Positions 1 to 12,814 of a DNA stretch of 64,000 bases are shown piece after piece. Under the pieces are notes generated by a model. The model searched no databases. It had not been told where the DNA came from and worked only from the letters and a program-made list of their open reading frames with translations. The DNA lies in the NCBI GenBank assembly GCA_025024175.1, contig QCXZ01000041.1, forward strand, positions 2,909,786 through 2,973,785. The letters run 5' to 3'. The DNA comes from Rhyzopertha dominica. Lineage: Eukaryota; Arthropoda; Insecta; Coleoptera; Bostrichidae. The position numbers were made by a program, and so were the translations under genes. Each line of letters starts with the position of its first letter. Position 1 is the first letter of the stretch.

Positions 1-1229
1 TTTATCTAATTTGTCTCCAGACTTTTTGGATAGAAAAACTGTGGTAGTGGTGTCGTTTATAATTCAGACGCTTTTAATTAAATTTTATTGTTTTGCTGAT
101 TTTATTTAATTCAGGCTCTTGGACGCATTTAAAATTACAGGAAGTTCAACAATTATAAGAAAATCTAGTCTGATAAAAGATGTTGCAATATATGTTTTAT
201 GCTTCGTTTTCTTGATTAGTGTCCTTTTGAATCAGACCTAAAATCTATAGTCTTTAATATTCATCATCCTAGGTCACTACTTCATTAGTTTCTTAGTTTA
301 GTGATAATTTTAAAAAAATTATAAACACCATAAACAGCGCTTTAGAATAGTATAAGAACACGCTAAGCAATTTAGATTTTAATTATTAGAAGTAATTAAG
401 AAATCCTGTCAATGCAGCTGCTTAAAGGAAAAATGTCGTACCTATATTAAAATTTTAAAAGCACTTTTAATACAATGTGACACTTTCAACCAGTTAACTA
501 CTACTATTTTGATGGTTTCAAATGCAATAAACAACTACTTTATTGGTTCAATACCCCTATCGTTATCATCTTAACAGTCAACATATACTGTGTGAGTTTA
601 GTTTAGTTGTAATGCAGCACGGTAAAAATGAAGTTTAGCGCCAGTTTTGCACTACGTGGGCCTAGAATATAAGGCGGCGAAGTTACTAAAGGTCGTTTGC
701 TTCAAAGTTTCTAAACTTTCAAAGATTTTATAGAAAAATAAAATTAATTAATCAAAATCGCTCATTTTTAACTTATGGTATCAAACAGTTCCTTACTCAA
801 GTTTATTGATTTCAAAATTTGGCTATTGTGACTGTATATTGTCCTTGTCTGACCCATGAAGATAAAAATACAACTCAAAAGTTGTAGAAATCGTATGGGC
901 ACTTGATTTAAGGTATTAGAAGAGATAATAATTAATTTGGGTTGGTTAGTGGTTAAATATACGCAACGGAATATTGATAATGCTTGTAGTCTCTAATACA
1001 CAATACTAAAATTACCCTATATCTTTACCATAAAATTTTATAATAGATAGACTTATGTAATCTAAATTAGGGACATGAAGGTCTCCCTGATCTACTTATT
1101 TCTCATGTACGTTATTTTAGAATCGTCTGCTGAAAATGTTAAAATGATTTTTATTTTATTTTATTCTATAAATAAACGTTAAAGCAATATAGTAAATTAT
1201 TTGTTTGACATTCATAATTTTTAACATAT
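1..1229. other. AT-rich stretch, nothing recognised
   Basis: No open frame of note, no repeat boundary and no recognisable protein remnant was seen on either strand. Stop codons are dense in all frames. Confidence 0.5.
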
Positions 1230-1490
1230 GGCTCGTATACTAACAAAAGCAAATAGCTGTTTTTTGCACATGCCTACTCTCCCCGCAATATCGTTAATAT
1301 ATCAGATAAACAGCAAGGGTCCCAATCGTGAGCCCTGTGGTACCCTATGTTCTGTTTTTAGTGATGGAGAAACGCAGTTTCTAAAATGCGTCATTTTATG
1401 TATATCGCACAATACGATTTAAACCATTTCAAGAATTGTTACTAGTAGTTCTCCTGATATTGTTTTGAACGCACGGGAAAACTTCCATGG
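1230..1490 (-). pseudogene. non-LTR retrotransposon RT remnant
   Basis: Read on the minus strand, the segment keeps the outline of two reverse transcriptase blocks. Near 1440-1480 it reads like motif A (FSRAFKTISGELL, resembling the usual LSKAFDTISHELL). Near 1290-1345 the nucleotides still resemble the VPQGSxLGPLLF block, followed by a YINDI-like stretch. Frameshifts and a stop break it up. This is a short, old scrap of a jockey/CR1-like element with no ends visible. Neighbouring sequence on both sides is unrecognised. Confidence 0.5.
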
Positions 1491-2034
1491 CACTGTTCCT
1501 GCAAATTATTAACGACTGTAGATTCACACCATTCACGAAGACAACAGTTCATCACCTGGCCGCGAAAGACTTAACCAATTCGCCATCTTATGATCTTCAA
1601 TCTTTTTTGATTGGTTCGTGTACTTTTGTTTTTAAGCTGTCCAAAGTTTACCGTCATGGTGCGCCCAATCGGTAAATAGTTTGTACGAAAATAATAACAT
1701 TAAAGTTGCAAAAAAGAGTAGTCATGACCTAGTCTGCTGACGAATGATTTCAGTTATATTGTGCAGTTGCTGGGCAGTATTTGAAGGTGTACCAGAAGTG
1801 GCTTCTTGGAAAGTGAGATATGTGATAAAAGTTGAACGATTTCAGTATAAGAATTAGATGTCTTTAGATCAATACCTTCATCTGTAGGCATCCATCTGCA
1901 AATTCGGGGANACTTANAAAGATCAGATTCCAATCTAGTAAATTAAAGGCACTCTTTGGAGTTCCCCATGGAAGGGACAAGCTGTAATCCTCCTCAGTTT
2001 AAAGTTACGCGTTCCAACATCAACCGGCTTACTG
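1491..2034. other. unrecognised AT-rich spacer
   Basis: Nothing recognisable was seen. Two ambiguous bases (n) lie at about 1911 and 1917. Confidence 0.4.
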
Positions 2035-2640
2035 CAAAGTCCACAAAGGACGAACGAAGAAGACCTGTGCACCCCCCCGATTCATAAGGCCGTTTCGGCG
2101 TGGAACGTGACGCTCGGCGTCCCAGGCGTCGGTTATCCAACTCATGGGGGTTGGATGTATCGAGTGATGTTCGGACGTGTATAGGGCGAGGGTGGCGGGC
2201 GCCGCGGGGAGGGGGGCGGAGGGGCGGGGGGGCGACGCGGGGACGGTGGACCCGTGTGATCAATAAGTGTCCGCGGCTAGTGGCTAGCCGTTGCTAGGGC
2301 GAGGGCGGGTTGCTAGGCACTGTGGTCGCTAACGGCCCTCGAGGGTAGCACAGCCGACATCGTGATGGCGTCAGAGGCGGCCATGTTTACCCACCTGCTC
2401 CTGCATGTGTTACTTGGAAGCAGTTTGTTTGTTTTCAATTTTGGTCTTAGTTTATGTATGCTCTTATGTGGATTTAGTCGGGGGAGTTTGCAGCGTGCGG
2501 AGACGGAACGGATCTCCTGTATGCGCCGGGGGCCGCCAACTTTGAGGAGAATGCTAATTTACTTACCGGAAGTTTCTTTTTTAACGCTCGCGACCGAGGC
2601 GAGAACAGATTTTCCATCGGAGCCGGCATAATCGCCTCGG
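2035..2640. other. GC-rich island, candidate regulatory or first-exon region
   Basis: Composition jumps from AT-rich to very GC-rich, with G runs around 2200-2240 and many CpG dinucleotides. A plus-strand frame at 2362-2631 (89 codons) begins with a hydrophobic, signal-peptide-like stretch after an ATG in a good context, but I recognise no family and the opposite strand is also open. It may be a promoter/5' exon of a host gene or a conserved noncoding element. Sequence alone cannot decide. Confidence 0.35.
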
Positions 2641-3939
2641 TGTCGGAGCAAATGAATGAATCGTTCTGGTTGCCTTTGTCTTCTTGAGTTGCTCGTTTTT
2701 TTGGTAATTGGCGTCGCCAGACCTGGAAATTATTAGGAATGTTCTTGTTAAACAGGTGTGGGGATCACACTTATATACTTGTAATTATATTGTATATATT
2801 AATCGTAAATTTCCTGTGTATATAATAATGTTAAATGTAAATATTTCTAAAACTCTATCTATCGCTTCTAAATATGTGCTTTGGGTTTTTCCAAATAATG
2901 CTGACTAACCTTCTTTCAACTTGCTTTGCCATTAAATATTTTATTACCTTCTACCGCTTCGCTTTGTACAAATTTTACTATTCTAGTCTCTCGATTTCCC
3001 CTGTAAACTAACCTTGTTACCTGGTTAGGAATAAGATTTTTGTAGCCTAGTCTTAGCTCGCGTTCGAATAGAAGCTAACGCGCACACACCCCACACAGGA
3101 TTTATTAAATAATATGGCAACTCAAAATTATTTCACTTTCTTTGCATTACTCACATATACATGCAAGCAACAATCTACCAACACGCCGATTACCGCTCAC
3201 AATGGTTTACAAGTATTACCTGAAGCTGTCCTAAAGAACAGACGGGTTCGGCACGTTCCACTGTTTTGCAGCGGAGTGCACCGTATCAAAAAATTGTGTT
3301 TAGGTTTTTTTAGAATTTCTTTCCGTACACATAAATCGATGAGCATTATTTGGTATTATTATTTGAACTACAAATATTTCTCATCTAATAGCTTTTAATG
3401 TATGACAAAATCGTATTCTTTCCTAATTTAATGAGTAGTATCTATTTTTATAACCATGAATGGTAAACATTCCAATTTCAATGCGACAGCACATGCTTTC
3501 TAATTTTTGATCGCGGTGTGCAATCGTCCTCTGCCCTGTTTCTTTACAGGTTAAAATTTTCTTTTAATCTGGAGGGTCAAAAACGTAGTTTCTACCTGCA
3601 TATTTTTTTGGAAATAAGAAGAAATCGGAACTATTCTAATCCTACTATAAACGGTATTGGAAGCATATGTGTTTACTTATATTTTAAAGTTTTACAGCAT
3701 ATAAGCGTACCAAGTGCAATATTTTTTACTTCTTTAGTCATACCTCCATATATGCTTACATTTAGCCACTTATTAAGAGGCGTTTGTGACAAATACATTT
3801 CGTAGGGTAACTGGTCAAACAGATTATTGCTGATTTTAAACCTCCGAAACAATTAAATATGTTCATTCTTATCACTAGGATCTGTCGCGGCATATACCTG
3901 AGTGCTTAATCGATTGCTCTGAGCATACCCTGCAAAAGT
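2641..3939. other. AT-rich spacer, nothing recognised
   Basis: Short open frames at 2708-2908, 3114-3398 and 3518-3805 have AT-biased, low-complexity products with no motif I recognise. I treat them as chance frames. Confidence 0.4.
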
Positions 3940-4778
3940 ATGTTAAAACCATTGGTTTTTCAATGAAAAAGGTGGAGAAGAAGCAATGCTTGATGGAAAG
4001 CCCGGCGGCAATAAGAAAGTGGAGATACGATTATTTAAAATCTATAAAAATGTATAGGCAGGAAAATCGTCCCATATTTTTCCTCAACGAAACATGGTAC
4101 GATACCCATGATACAATGAAAAAAGGATGGGTTGATGACTCAGGGAAGTGCAACGTCAATATTCCCGCGTCAAAAGGAAAAAGAATAACGATTCTACACG
4201 CAGGAGGTGAAAATGGTTTCCTTCCTGGAGCCCTGTATCTTGGATGTAAAAACTTAAAAAAAATAAGCGCCGATTATCATTCTGATATGAATGCGAAAGT
4301 GTTTGAAAATTGGTTCAATGCCACCAAACAGCGTCATAGTAATGGACAACGCTAGTTACCATTCGGAGCAACTGGATAAAATTCCAAATACAACAACTAA
4401 TAAGGCAACCATTCAAGAGTTTTTAAGAAAAGAAGATTTATATTTCGAAGAAGACTATCCAAAATAAAACAATAGTTGGAAGTGCTTGGCAGAAAAAAAT
4501 TTTGGAAGAAATTTAAAATTGACATACTCGCTTCTGAATGTGGACACACGATGCTACGGTTACCCCCTTATCATTGCATTTTCAACCCCATTGCAATGAT
4601 ATGGAGGCAGTTGAAACAAAGAATTCGACCAGGGAACACCGGTGGAAAATTTAGCAATGAAATGTTGCTAAAAATTAGACACGAAGCTGAAATAACAAGT
4701 ATCGATGCATGGAGAAATTCAGTACTGGATATTGAAAATCGGTACAGAGCAAATCATGTACAAGAATTAATAATATAA
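3940..4778 (+). pseudogene. Tc1/mariner (IS630-type) transposase, broken
   Basis: This is the C-terminal two thirds of a DDE transposase in three frames. The first piece (3963-4355) carries FFLNETWYD, where the family normally has LDETW, so the first catalytic Asp is Asn. The second Asp survives in VIVMDNASYH (about 4336-4365), read in a shifted frame. The third block, in 4476-4778, reads LPPYHCIFNPIAMIW, where the catalytic Glu of NPIE is Ala. From the second Asp codon (4345) to the Ala codon (4593) is 248 nt, one short of 83 codons, so about 82 residues lay between them before a 1-nt loss. That long spacing fits the group I recall as DD82E (Sailor). Two catalytic residues and the frame are lost, so it is dead. 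The N-terminal DNA-binding domain is missing. Confidence 0.85.
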
Positions 4779-5275
4779 GTTAATCGTGATTTTAACATCA
4801 AATTTATAGTGAGTCATTTTGTTAGTTTGTGACTTTCTTATTAACAAGCTATAATGAACACAATCGATACCGTGTATAAATTTTATTGTGCGCTATTGTA
4901 AATTTTTTCTAACAAATGTAAATAATTTTCTACTTACTAATTTGTATGTTTTTATACTAAATTTGTAAAGATTGATGTGCAAAGGCTTTTATTTTATACA
5001 TCGGAAAATTTAAACCCAATAAAGTATCACATAAAAATAGGTCGCGGATCGCGCCAATTAGCATCAGGTCTGGATTAAATAAAATTTGTTTTAAAAGCTT
5101 CTATGTTTTATTGATTGCTAAATTATCGCAACTAACAAATTTCAAAAATCGATAGTGGAAAAGTTAAAATTTTAGCCAACAAGATTTTTTTGCATACGGC
5201 CCATTTAGGAACTTTGAAGTGTGTCACTAATCCCAATAGTTTAGGACGGCCGACCATAAGGCTGTAAAAACCCTC
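3940..5275 (+). mobile_element. Tc1/mariner-like DNA transposon, copy A (5'-truncated)
   Basis: The element body holds the broken transposase and a 3' noncoding part. From about 4465 to 5275 it is closely similar to 52686-53505, and the two stop matching right after a shared end reading GCTGTAAAA(A)CCCTC. This shared right boundary probably marks the 3' terminus. No matching inverted repeat was found to the left, so the 5' end is lost. Confidence 0.75.
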
Positions 5276-5477
5276 ATTTACAATACAATACCTACAAATT
5301 ATCATTCCCAATAATTAAATAAAAAACCTACTGCCGCCTCAAAGAAGAATTTATTTCATTTTCACCTAAGAAATAACAATTTTGAGATACCTAGAAAAGC
5401 GACAAAAAACGGTTTCATTATTAAAGAACTGAATCATCCAATAAAATACACACAGTATTAAGGTTTCCATCTTATTA

Positions 5478-5716
5478 CCGTGTGTTCAATCCGATTGAGT
5501 TAATATGGAGCAATTTAAAGAGAGGCGTAAGAAGAAACAATAAAAGCCCAAATCTCAGTTCTATTGTCATTGACATGACAGCCTGTATGGGAAAACTGTG
5601 TGAAACACCTTCAAGAAGTGGGAGATTTTTATGTATCCGCAGATATTCCCAATTTCGTTAAAACGGAAGACAGTGATAAAGAAGAAACTGACGACGATAA
5701 CAGTGAATGTGATTAA
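5478..5716 (+). pseudogene. second Tc1/mariner transposase C-terminus
   Basis: About 200 bp downstream of copy A lies an independent transposase tail. It reads VFNPIELIWSNLKRGVRRNN, with the third catalytic Glu intact in NPIE. After a frameshift near 5570-5585 it continues as ENCVKHLQEVGDFY and ends in a very acidic tail (DSDKEETDDDNSECD) before a stop. Such acidic tails are typical of this transposase group. It differs from copy A, so it is another family or an older copy. Nothing upstream of the third catalytic block is left. Confidence 0.75.
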
Positions 5717-6029
5717 AATAGATAAATAAATATAGGTAACTCTCTTACTTTGTTTTTCTCAAGATGGTTCTGATGATGGTTCTGTCGGTTTATGTTAATT
5801 AGGGGACTTTTTACAACTAAGAATTCATTGTAACTAAAAGAGCAATAATTGGAAGATTGAACTTTACAAGTGTCATATAACGAAGTTTCTCTGAGGCAAG
5901 TATACTACGTAGGAGCTGTGTCACTATCTGTACGTATACGGTTACCAGCGACGCTTTTTACACCACAATAAGCATCTGCGCGCAACCCTCTGCAACGCAA
6001 AAAATTAAAAGATCGAATTAAGCCAGAAA
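5717..6029. other. spacer, nothing recognised
   Basis: No ORF, repeat or motif was recognised. Confidence 0.4.
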
Positions 6030-6640
6030 GTGTCACTCAACTCAAACAATGGAAATGAGTTCGAGGGGGACACGGGTCAGCATCTCATTGGTCAGCGGGA
6101 GCGTTCCAAAATGGAGGCATTCACCCTGCCGCCCGATGGACCCCAGCATCCGACGGCCCGCGTGCAACAAACGACAAACGGCGTCTTTCCCGAATGATTC
6201 CAGCAATTACGCGCAACGAAACATCTCCCATCAGCCCCCTTTCATTAGTCGAGACGGAGTTCTTTAAATTCCGCGAGAGGAGAGCAAACGAATTAATTGC
6301 CCCATTCATAAAACTTCGCGGCCGAGTTTTCAGTTTATACACAGACTTTCGCCCGAGGTGCGCCTCTCTTCCTCCTCCTCCTCCTCCTCTCATTTTTACA
6401 ACTGACGTAATTTGTAATGAATTTTAAAGCTGCACAGTGTCGGGCAATCCTGTGCGGACGTGCCCGGAATCCTAGCGGCCCATGACTGAGCACTTCAACT
6501 TTTAATAACGAGGCGGTCGCGCACTTTCCGCCGCCGTCTTTGTTTTTTGCCGCGCCGCCGACGGAGACGGCGAAAATTTGCATGAGCGCCGCCGTCGCGG
6601 GAACGACAGGTCCGCGATTCTTTTGCTTATCTCCTCGTAC
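6030..6640. promoter_or_regulatory. GC-rich noncoding island, candidate conserved element
   Basis: A 600-bp block of mixed, non-repetitive, CpG-containing sequence stands out from the AT-rich flanks. It includes a (CCT)n-like pyrimidine run near 6370 and AATTAATT homeodomain-type sites near 6290. Open frames exist on both strands (6049-6267, 6194-6427, 6121-6393), none with recognisable motifs. I infer a host cis-regulatory element; there is no direct proof. Confidence 0.35.
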
Positions 6641-8925
6641 CGGAGACGATGATCAAATAAAATATTAAACTGGAACATGATTTTTATGCGCTTTTCGTGT
6701 TAAGGGTTTTAAAAGCTTTATCTGCACAAGTGGTTTTTCTTTTACTTTGTTTGCCGGTGCCGGTGGAAGTGATTTTTATATTTGCAGTTTCAGCCTTCGC
6801 GTAAATTGTGGGGTTTACTGCGCGTCCCTTGCTTTGTTCCCGGAAGTTTATGTTCGTGGCCCACAATGAACGGGGTACTTTACGTTTCGCGCATTTCTGT
6901 ACAAGAGGTAATTACAGGTGCTTAGATGCATGTAGAATAATACAACAATGTGAATCGCTCATAGGTCATAGATTCAAAATGGTATTGCATATACATGCAC
7001 TAACTCATATTAAATTTTCTCCATTTCGTGCATATAACGTGATAATGCAACTTGTTGGAAATCCAGTGACGACCGTCGTAGTGAACACACGCAAACGAGT
7101 TGTGCTGCAACATTTACAATATTACTTGTACAAAAGGTAAACACCCAAACTATATACGGCTTTGTGTCAGTGAAAAGTCGGTTGATATTGTTGACTAACA
7201 CAATAATTACTTGTCATATTTTAGGCGCATAATTAGCAACAGTTTTTTTAATAAAACATTTTATCAAATAAACACAGGAAAGATAGGGCAAGCTTTAAAC
7301 CAAACTTGTACCATAAAACATGAAAGGGTAGAAGGTTTTGAGAACAAACCAAACAGGCTCCAAAACAGACGCCAAAAAAAAACGGTAAAACATGAGCGTT
7401 TGAAAACAAAAACTGTAACCTAAACTGTTACAGTCCGTTCCAAATGAGACGGAACCGAGTATTCAGGAACTGCTTATGAGCGCCTGGTTTTTCTCTCACC
7501 TGCAATGTACTGTATAAAGGAAAGACCACCCTTTACCTTCTTTTATTGCTTCTTACTTTGTAGATCTTTTCACCCACTCAAGTATGGGAGTAAAACATTA
7601 AATAAGTAAAATATTATTAACAATAGTAAAACTCAAAGCATTCCAGAGACAAAAATAACTTAAATATCAATACTTATGTAGTAGTAGTAACAAGTAGAAC
7701 GAGCAAATATAAACAAACTATAAATTCAATCCTCGTCTTTATGGAAGTTATTTCAGTCAAAACAAGAACTCAACAAGACAGACGCGAATAAAAAAATGCT
7801 TGAAACGGTCTATGCAAGAAACCTCATAATCGCAAAAGATGTAAACTGCCATCTAAACACACTGGCTCACCAAACGATCGGGGAGGATATTACCTAACAA
7901 CAACCTAACAACCCTTAAGATATTTATATAAGAAGAAAAGCTGTAAATTACATTAGATAAAACATGGAAGTTCAAAAGAAATTGTTAAGAACTACGACCA
8001 AAACACAATTCAATGGGTATTCCAAACAACCTCCAACAAAATTATTCCTAAGAGAAGAAATGATAGCAGCAACAGGGTCGGAGAATAACTAATAAATAAA
8101 TAAATAATTATTATGTACAGACCACTAGGAGGAGTAAAAAACCACTATGACAGCGCAATAGTATTACATAGAAAGCAGGAAGACATGGAAGGCCAGACAG
8201 ACCAGAATACACTCTACAGCATCATCACCTCATCTATAGCTACAGCAAGCGAATGGAATAAAGACATAGAAATAATCCAAAAAGCGTCGACACCGTCGCG
8301 CAAAAGTGTAAAACACATGAATCGTGACTACCACTTACAGAAGACAAGAAATAATACATAAAGAGATGCTAAATCTGTACGCAATTTCGACCAGCAGCTC
8401 ATACGGGGAAAATCTACAAATGAAAAAGATTATCAGTTGACTTCCAAGATCCCTAACGTGTACCGATGTTGGTCATCAATGACTATTAAAGAATTGACTC
8501 TGGAAAACTCACAATAGCTTATTATACATGCTTTAACACAATACTTTATTTTAATTTCCTCTTCATAATCTATTTTTCAGTATTTATCCTAATATATAAC
8601 TAAATGCTAGTAGTAAGTCAGAAACGCAGCGGAAAACATGACATTAATGCGCGTTTGTAAAAAGGTTGTGACTTCCGGTCTTAAGATACGCTTTTTCTTG
8701 CTCAGAGTACAAGTTAGTGTAGCAACTTGTAAGCGGAAGAAGGGAAAAATACTGGATTTGTTTTATGCAAACCATTTTTGGTCAAGTAAATGGCTCTATC
8801 CTCGGTGAAAAATGATGTCGCGTAATGAAGACTGGACAGAATGTACAAATGTTTACATTTGATAAAATATTCATTTCATCGTTGTTTTCGTATCGTTCCT
8901 GTACCCATATTTGATTGATCATTCA
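6641..8925. other. AT-rich spacer with at most a faint endonuclease relic
   Basis: Most of this stretch shows nothing. Near 7825-7890 the plus strand can be read NLIIAKDVNCHLNTLAH, weakly like the GDFNxHH block of non-LTR endonucleases, but nothing around it supports the call. The 82-codon frame at 8113-8361 is unrecognised. A tetranucleotide run of AAAT type lies at about 8089-8110. Confidence 0.3.
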
Positions 8926-8930
8926 AACCA

Positions 8931-9120
8931 GTGGTTCCCAAACCTATTTGGCATACCGTCTCCTTTACAGAAAAATATTACACAACACCCCCTGGAAATT
9001 AATTTTCTTCTTCTTCTTCATCTGGTGTCGTTGTTTGCAACTCATGCGAGAAACTAGCTTTTTATTATTTATCTATATTTACCCACGAGCAAAACGTGTT
9101 GAAGGAGGAAACTTGAATTT
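8931..9120 (+). mobile_element. hAT-like element end (solo or truncated)
   Basis: The sequence CAGTGGTTCCCAAACC at about 8931 matches the usual form of terminal inverted repeats of many hAT transposons. The following bases (TTTGGCATACCGTCTCCTTT) also resemble common insect hAT ends. No inverted partner was found downstream, so this is a solo end or a truncated MITE. The inner limit is a guess. Confidence 0.4.
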
Positions 9121-11099
9121 GAATTAACACAAAATCATGACAACTGACACGAGAAAGACAAAGTAAAGTAGCTGGTATCCTATTTACTTAAAAAAGCTGA
9201 TCAGTATACTATCATAGATTTATATTTCAACTAAATTTAATTTTATTGAAAATAGTTTTCTTTCCTCTATTCCGATTACTTGATCAGTACTATGTGACGG
9301 ACCAATTCAATTGTTTGCAACATATATATATTAAGTATTTATGTATGTTTATAGACAGAGAAAGTCGCTTAATTTACTTACGTGTTCCGCTGATGACCAG
9401 ATTTTCCATGACCTCCATTCTTACGAAAAAAATTCGAAGGGGATGTTTTATTTCAATCACCTGTAAAAAAAGAAAGGAACCTTGATAATGTGAACACACT
9501 GTTTGGATCTATTAGTAGGTATATTTCAAGCAGAAGTCTTAAACCAGAAAGAAGAGGTATTGCCTTTAGTACTGAAACTGGTATAAAATTTGAGTGAATA
9601 CATGAAAATGAACAAAATATATTCCTAAATGTCTGTTGACAATTTAATTATATCATCATAAAAGATCTAAGGAAGTAGTTATTTAATGCGTTAGCAGACA
9701 TTTGTTAATTACGTGAAAAAAGTTCTGGGGAAGTTGTCAATGCACTACATTACTCAAAATACTAAATACAATACAAAAATAGCTAAAACAGGTAAGTAGT
9801 TATTATTTATTTCCATCAACGATAAATTGTTAAGTGACCGCCATTCTATCCAGGATCTTAAATTTCTACAGAATAAAAACTTGAAAAGAATCGGATATTA
9901 CGGAAAAATCAAATCTCTCTTTTCCAAACCTGTATACGTGAAATAGAAACCTTCAAAAATTTAAAAAGAGAAAAGGGGTAATGTGTATCATCAAATGAGC
10001 TAAATATATAAGCATAAAAACTTCGGATCTTCCGTTTTTGATTTGAAGTAAATAAAAAGTATATTTCTCCTAGTTGGTGTAAACACATTTAGTGTAATGT
10101 AAATTATTTTCAAAGATCGTCCAGTACACTTGTAGCAAATACAGGAGAAGAGACAAATATATCAAAAATTCTTGAAGGACAGATTATTGACCATGAAGCT
10201 ACAACATTATCTACGAAGATCTCAGTCTGCTTGGAAGAGAGCTTGGTATTTCTCAAGCTACAGTCGACATTTCCTAACAAAGCTGATTGGCAATAATTTA
10301 GAAATAATAGTTATTTAGTTAATGTATTGTGGATTTCTCATTTTAATAAAATTTGATAAATTACAGGTTGGAGATCATAACACCACTAGTGGTGTAACGG
10401 ATATTATTACCTAACTTAAATGAATACTGTAGTAACGCCCATCCCATCGCAACGCAGTAAATGCAACTGACGGTAATTGGCTTACTTTAATAACAACACC
10501 CGCTGTCGCATTGCAACCGCATCGCGTCTGAACCATCCTACTGCAGGCACAACATCACAATTTGCACGACTGGAACAAATAACCAGGAGATAAAGTCACT
10601 CAGTTTGTTACCAACACACAAGCAGCTTCCGACTAAACTACGGTACCTTTAATATCGCACTAAACTAACCCAACATATGCATAAGGCATTGTGCTCGCTT
10701 GTATAATGTATGCCGTTCCATTCAGTATGCAAAGCCCGGTAGTCTTCCTATGTCTTTTTCATTCTCGACTGCGACCAGAATGGCAGGGAAGCGATCGCCC
10801 GTCTCTTTCTACCTGTCCGACTGTTGATGAAGGGTTAAGGAAAGGGTTTGATTTTTAGTTTCCGGGAGAGACAGACGTGTACACTGTAAAAATAGTTCCG
10901 CAATGCTAGGGAGGGGACTGCCGGGAGTCTTTAGGTCTTAAAAGGATTATAATCTAGTTGGATTCAAGCATTCTCATGTAAACAAAGCCTCTAGCTTCAA
11001 GAATGACCATTCTCTCGACTTACACAGGGTATCACAGAACAACTATTCCTATTTCTCAGAAATGATAGAAACCCTTAAAATACAAACTCAATTTCAAGC
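9121..11099. other. AT-rich spacer with a small GC-richer patch
   Basis: No gene or element was recognised. The portion around 10480-10560 and 10740-10920 is richer in GC and CpG than its surroundings and could be a short conserved noncoding element. The 79-codon frame at 9246-9485 has no recognisable motif. Confidence 0.35.
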
Positions 11100-11260
11100 A
11101 GCATAATCTTTTGATCTACTTCTTCTGCTGTTGTAGAACCTTTAACCATATATTCAATCGATCCTTATCTCAAAAACGCCGTCGCCATCAGCTTTCCGGA
11201 TGAATTCTGAGCATCATTTAAAGTTTTATTCTTCGTTCTGCTAACACCAAAACCTCCATT
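11100..11260 (-). pseudogene. mariner transposase fragment
   Basis: The minus strand reads NSSGKLMATAFLR, a stop, then IEYMVKGSTTAEEV. This parallels the mariner segment SxGKVMATVFWD followed by xIDYMxKGxTIxxEYY between the first and second catalytic Asp. Only about 50 codons are visible and one contains a stop. The tryptophan-aspartate pair is replaced. It is an old remnant, and the family assignment rests on this one block. Confidence 0.4.
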
Positions 11261-12599
11261 TTCTTGATGTCTTCGTTTCAAAATGGCATATATCAAATGG
11301 TAAGAAATGGAATTGTACAAAATAGCATGACCCGAAGTTTGTAGAATCTGTGCATATATGTTGGTATTATAAGTGCACCTTTTTGCAAATGTTTATATCA
11401 TATGTATATCCCTTCAAAATCTGATTTTTTTTTATAAATAATTTGGACATTTGGTGCAAATAAACATAGTGTAATTTTTTTCTTGCCTCCATATTCAACC
11501 ATGGTAACTTTGAACTTGCTGTACATTTTATTCAATATTATGCAGTAAATTGAACTGTGTTGAGATAATCAGCTGGAATTTACATTTCCACTTTCTGAAT
11601 TTATAATGGATGATCCTGGAATTCTTTTAATCCTTCCATATCGCTTGTATGAGTCTCTCAAATTGCTACAGAACTTGGTCCTCAAAAGTTAACATTTCGG
11701 ACGGTACGAAATCGAATCGAATCGAATCGAATCTATCTTTTTTTTTACTTGAAATCTTGTATACGCTGATCCAATCTTGAAAATATGTGTGACAGGGAAC
11801 CAGTCATTATAATATTATAAATCCATGATCCCATTCGAATAATCGGACCATCCCCATTCAATAGTAACAGTGTATAATGTGCACGCACGTTTTTGAATAA
11901 CAGATACACAGATAACTAAGTCTATTGTGGCACGACCCAAATATTTGATTGAAAGAAGAAGGTTGGGCCCTGATTTATGCGGAACCGGCTGTAAATTTTA
12001 ATTTTGCAGGTAAAGGATTGAAAGTTTGTAACGGCGTCGCGCCCGATATCCGGCAACCTGGTTTCTGAAGTAACGTGCTTGTGCTAAATATGTCGCCGGG
12101 ACCGGAAGGGGTAGGCAAGTTGCAAAATAGAAACATCTGCAAAGCAGTCAAAATAATTATGAAAGTGTGCCACGCAAAACACACGAGATTTTTAATGCTT
12201 TCGATTTTGGGGAAAATTTCAAGCGAAATTTTGGATGTATCAAATTTAATTTAGCTTAATTCATTAGCATTAGTTAATGTACACCACTGTAGGACAAACG
12301 TATTTAAATTGTGCCAGAACTGAGCCAATGGTATTCAAAAGGCTTTCTACTAATGAACATAAATTATGCAGCTAGTTGGTCCACTATTTGGGCTAGGAAG
12401 AAATAAAACTTGTTATCTCTGTCGTAGTTAACATTAGGAATTCATTAAGCCAAGTAGTTTGTATTTCTATTAATTACTTAGAAAGTTGACACTTGACCTG
12501 ACTTGATTTTTTAGCGCATGACTTGACTTATGTTTTCGATTTACTTAAGAGGTCTTTCTTCAATAAGAAAATAAGCGTACAAATGTACTACTACAGAAA
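11261..12599. other. spacer with a microsatellite and a GC-richer patch
   Basis: Apart from the pentanucleotide repeat listed separately, 11940-12190 is a GC-richer, CpG-containing patch with a minus-strand frame (11975-12184) of unknown meaning. The rest shows nothing. Confidence 0.35.
11708..11733. repeat. (AATCG)n microsatellite
   Basis: About five tandem copies of the pentanucleotide AATCG. Confidence 0.9.
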
Positions 12600-12770
12600 A
12601 ATCTGTCTTGAATATTTTTATTCTGGTAATATGGATTCTACTTATATGGTATATAGAACAATGTTCAAGCTCAGCTTTTACTAAAGAATTGTATAAAGAT
12701 TTTAGAATACGACTGACAATAGAATAAAGGAATATACATAATTCCCAGATCTTCCTACGCTGCTTTCCAT
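12600..12770 (-). pseudogene. non-LTR RT C-terminal fragment
   Basis: The minus strand reads LKSLYNSLVKAELEHCSI followed by HITRIKIF, the pattern LxxLYxSLVRSxLEYCSxIW...HIxRIExxQ found downstream of the palm in jockey/CR1-type elements. It sits inside a 79-codon open frame (12541-12780). No catalytic part is present. A possible RT scrap on the opposite strand (12815-12880) follows. Confidence 0.5.
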
Positions 12771-12814
12771 TCAGTATCATACTATTAACACTATAAATAT
12801 ATAATACAAAGGAC

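Noticed and set aside
2362..2631. Signal-peptide-like 89-codon frame
   Set aside because: Composition bias of a GC-rich island can produce this; no homologue recognised and no splice partner found. Kept only as a note within the island.
7800..8480. Possible non-LTR endonuclease relic (NLIIAKDVNCHLNTLAH) and the 82-codon frame after it
   Set aside because: Only one weak block matches and no RT or second endonuclease motif is nearby.
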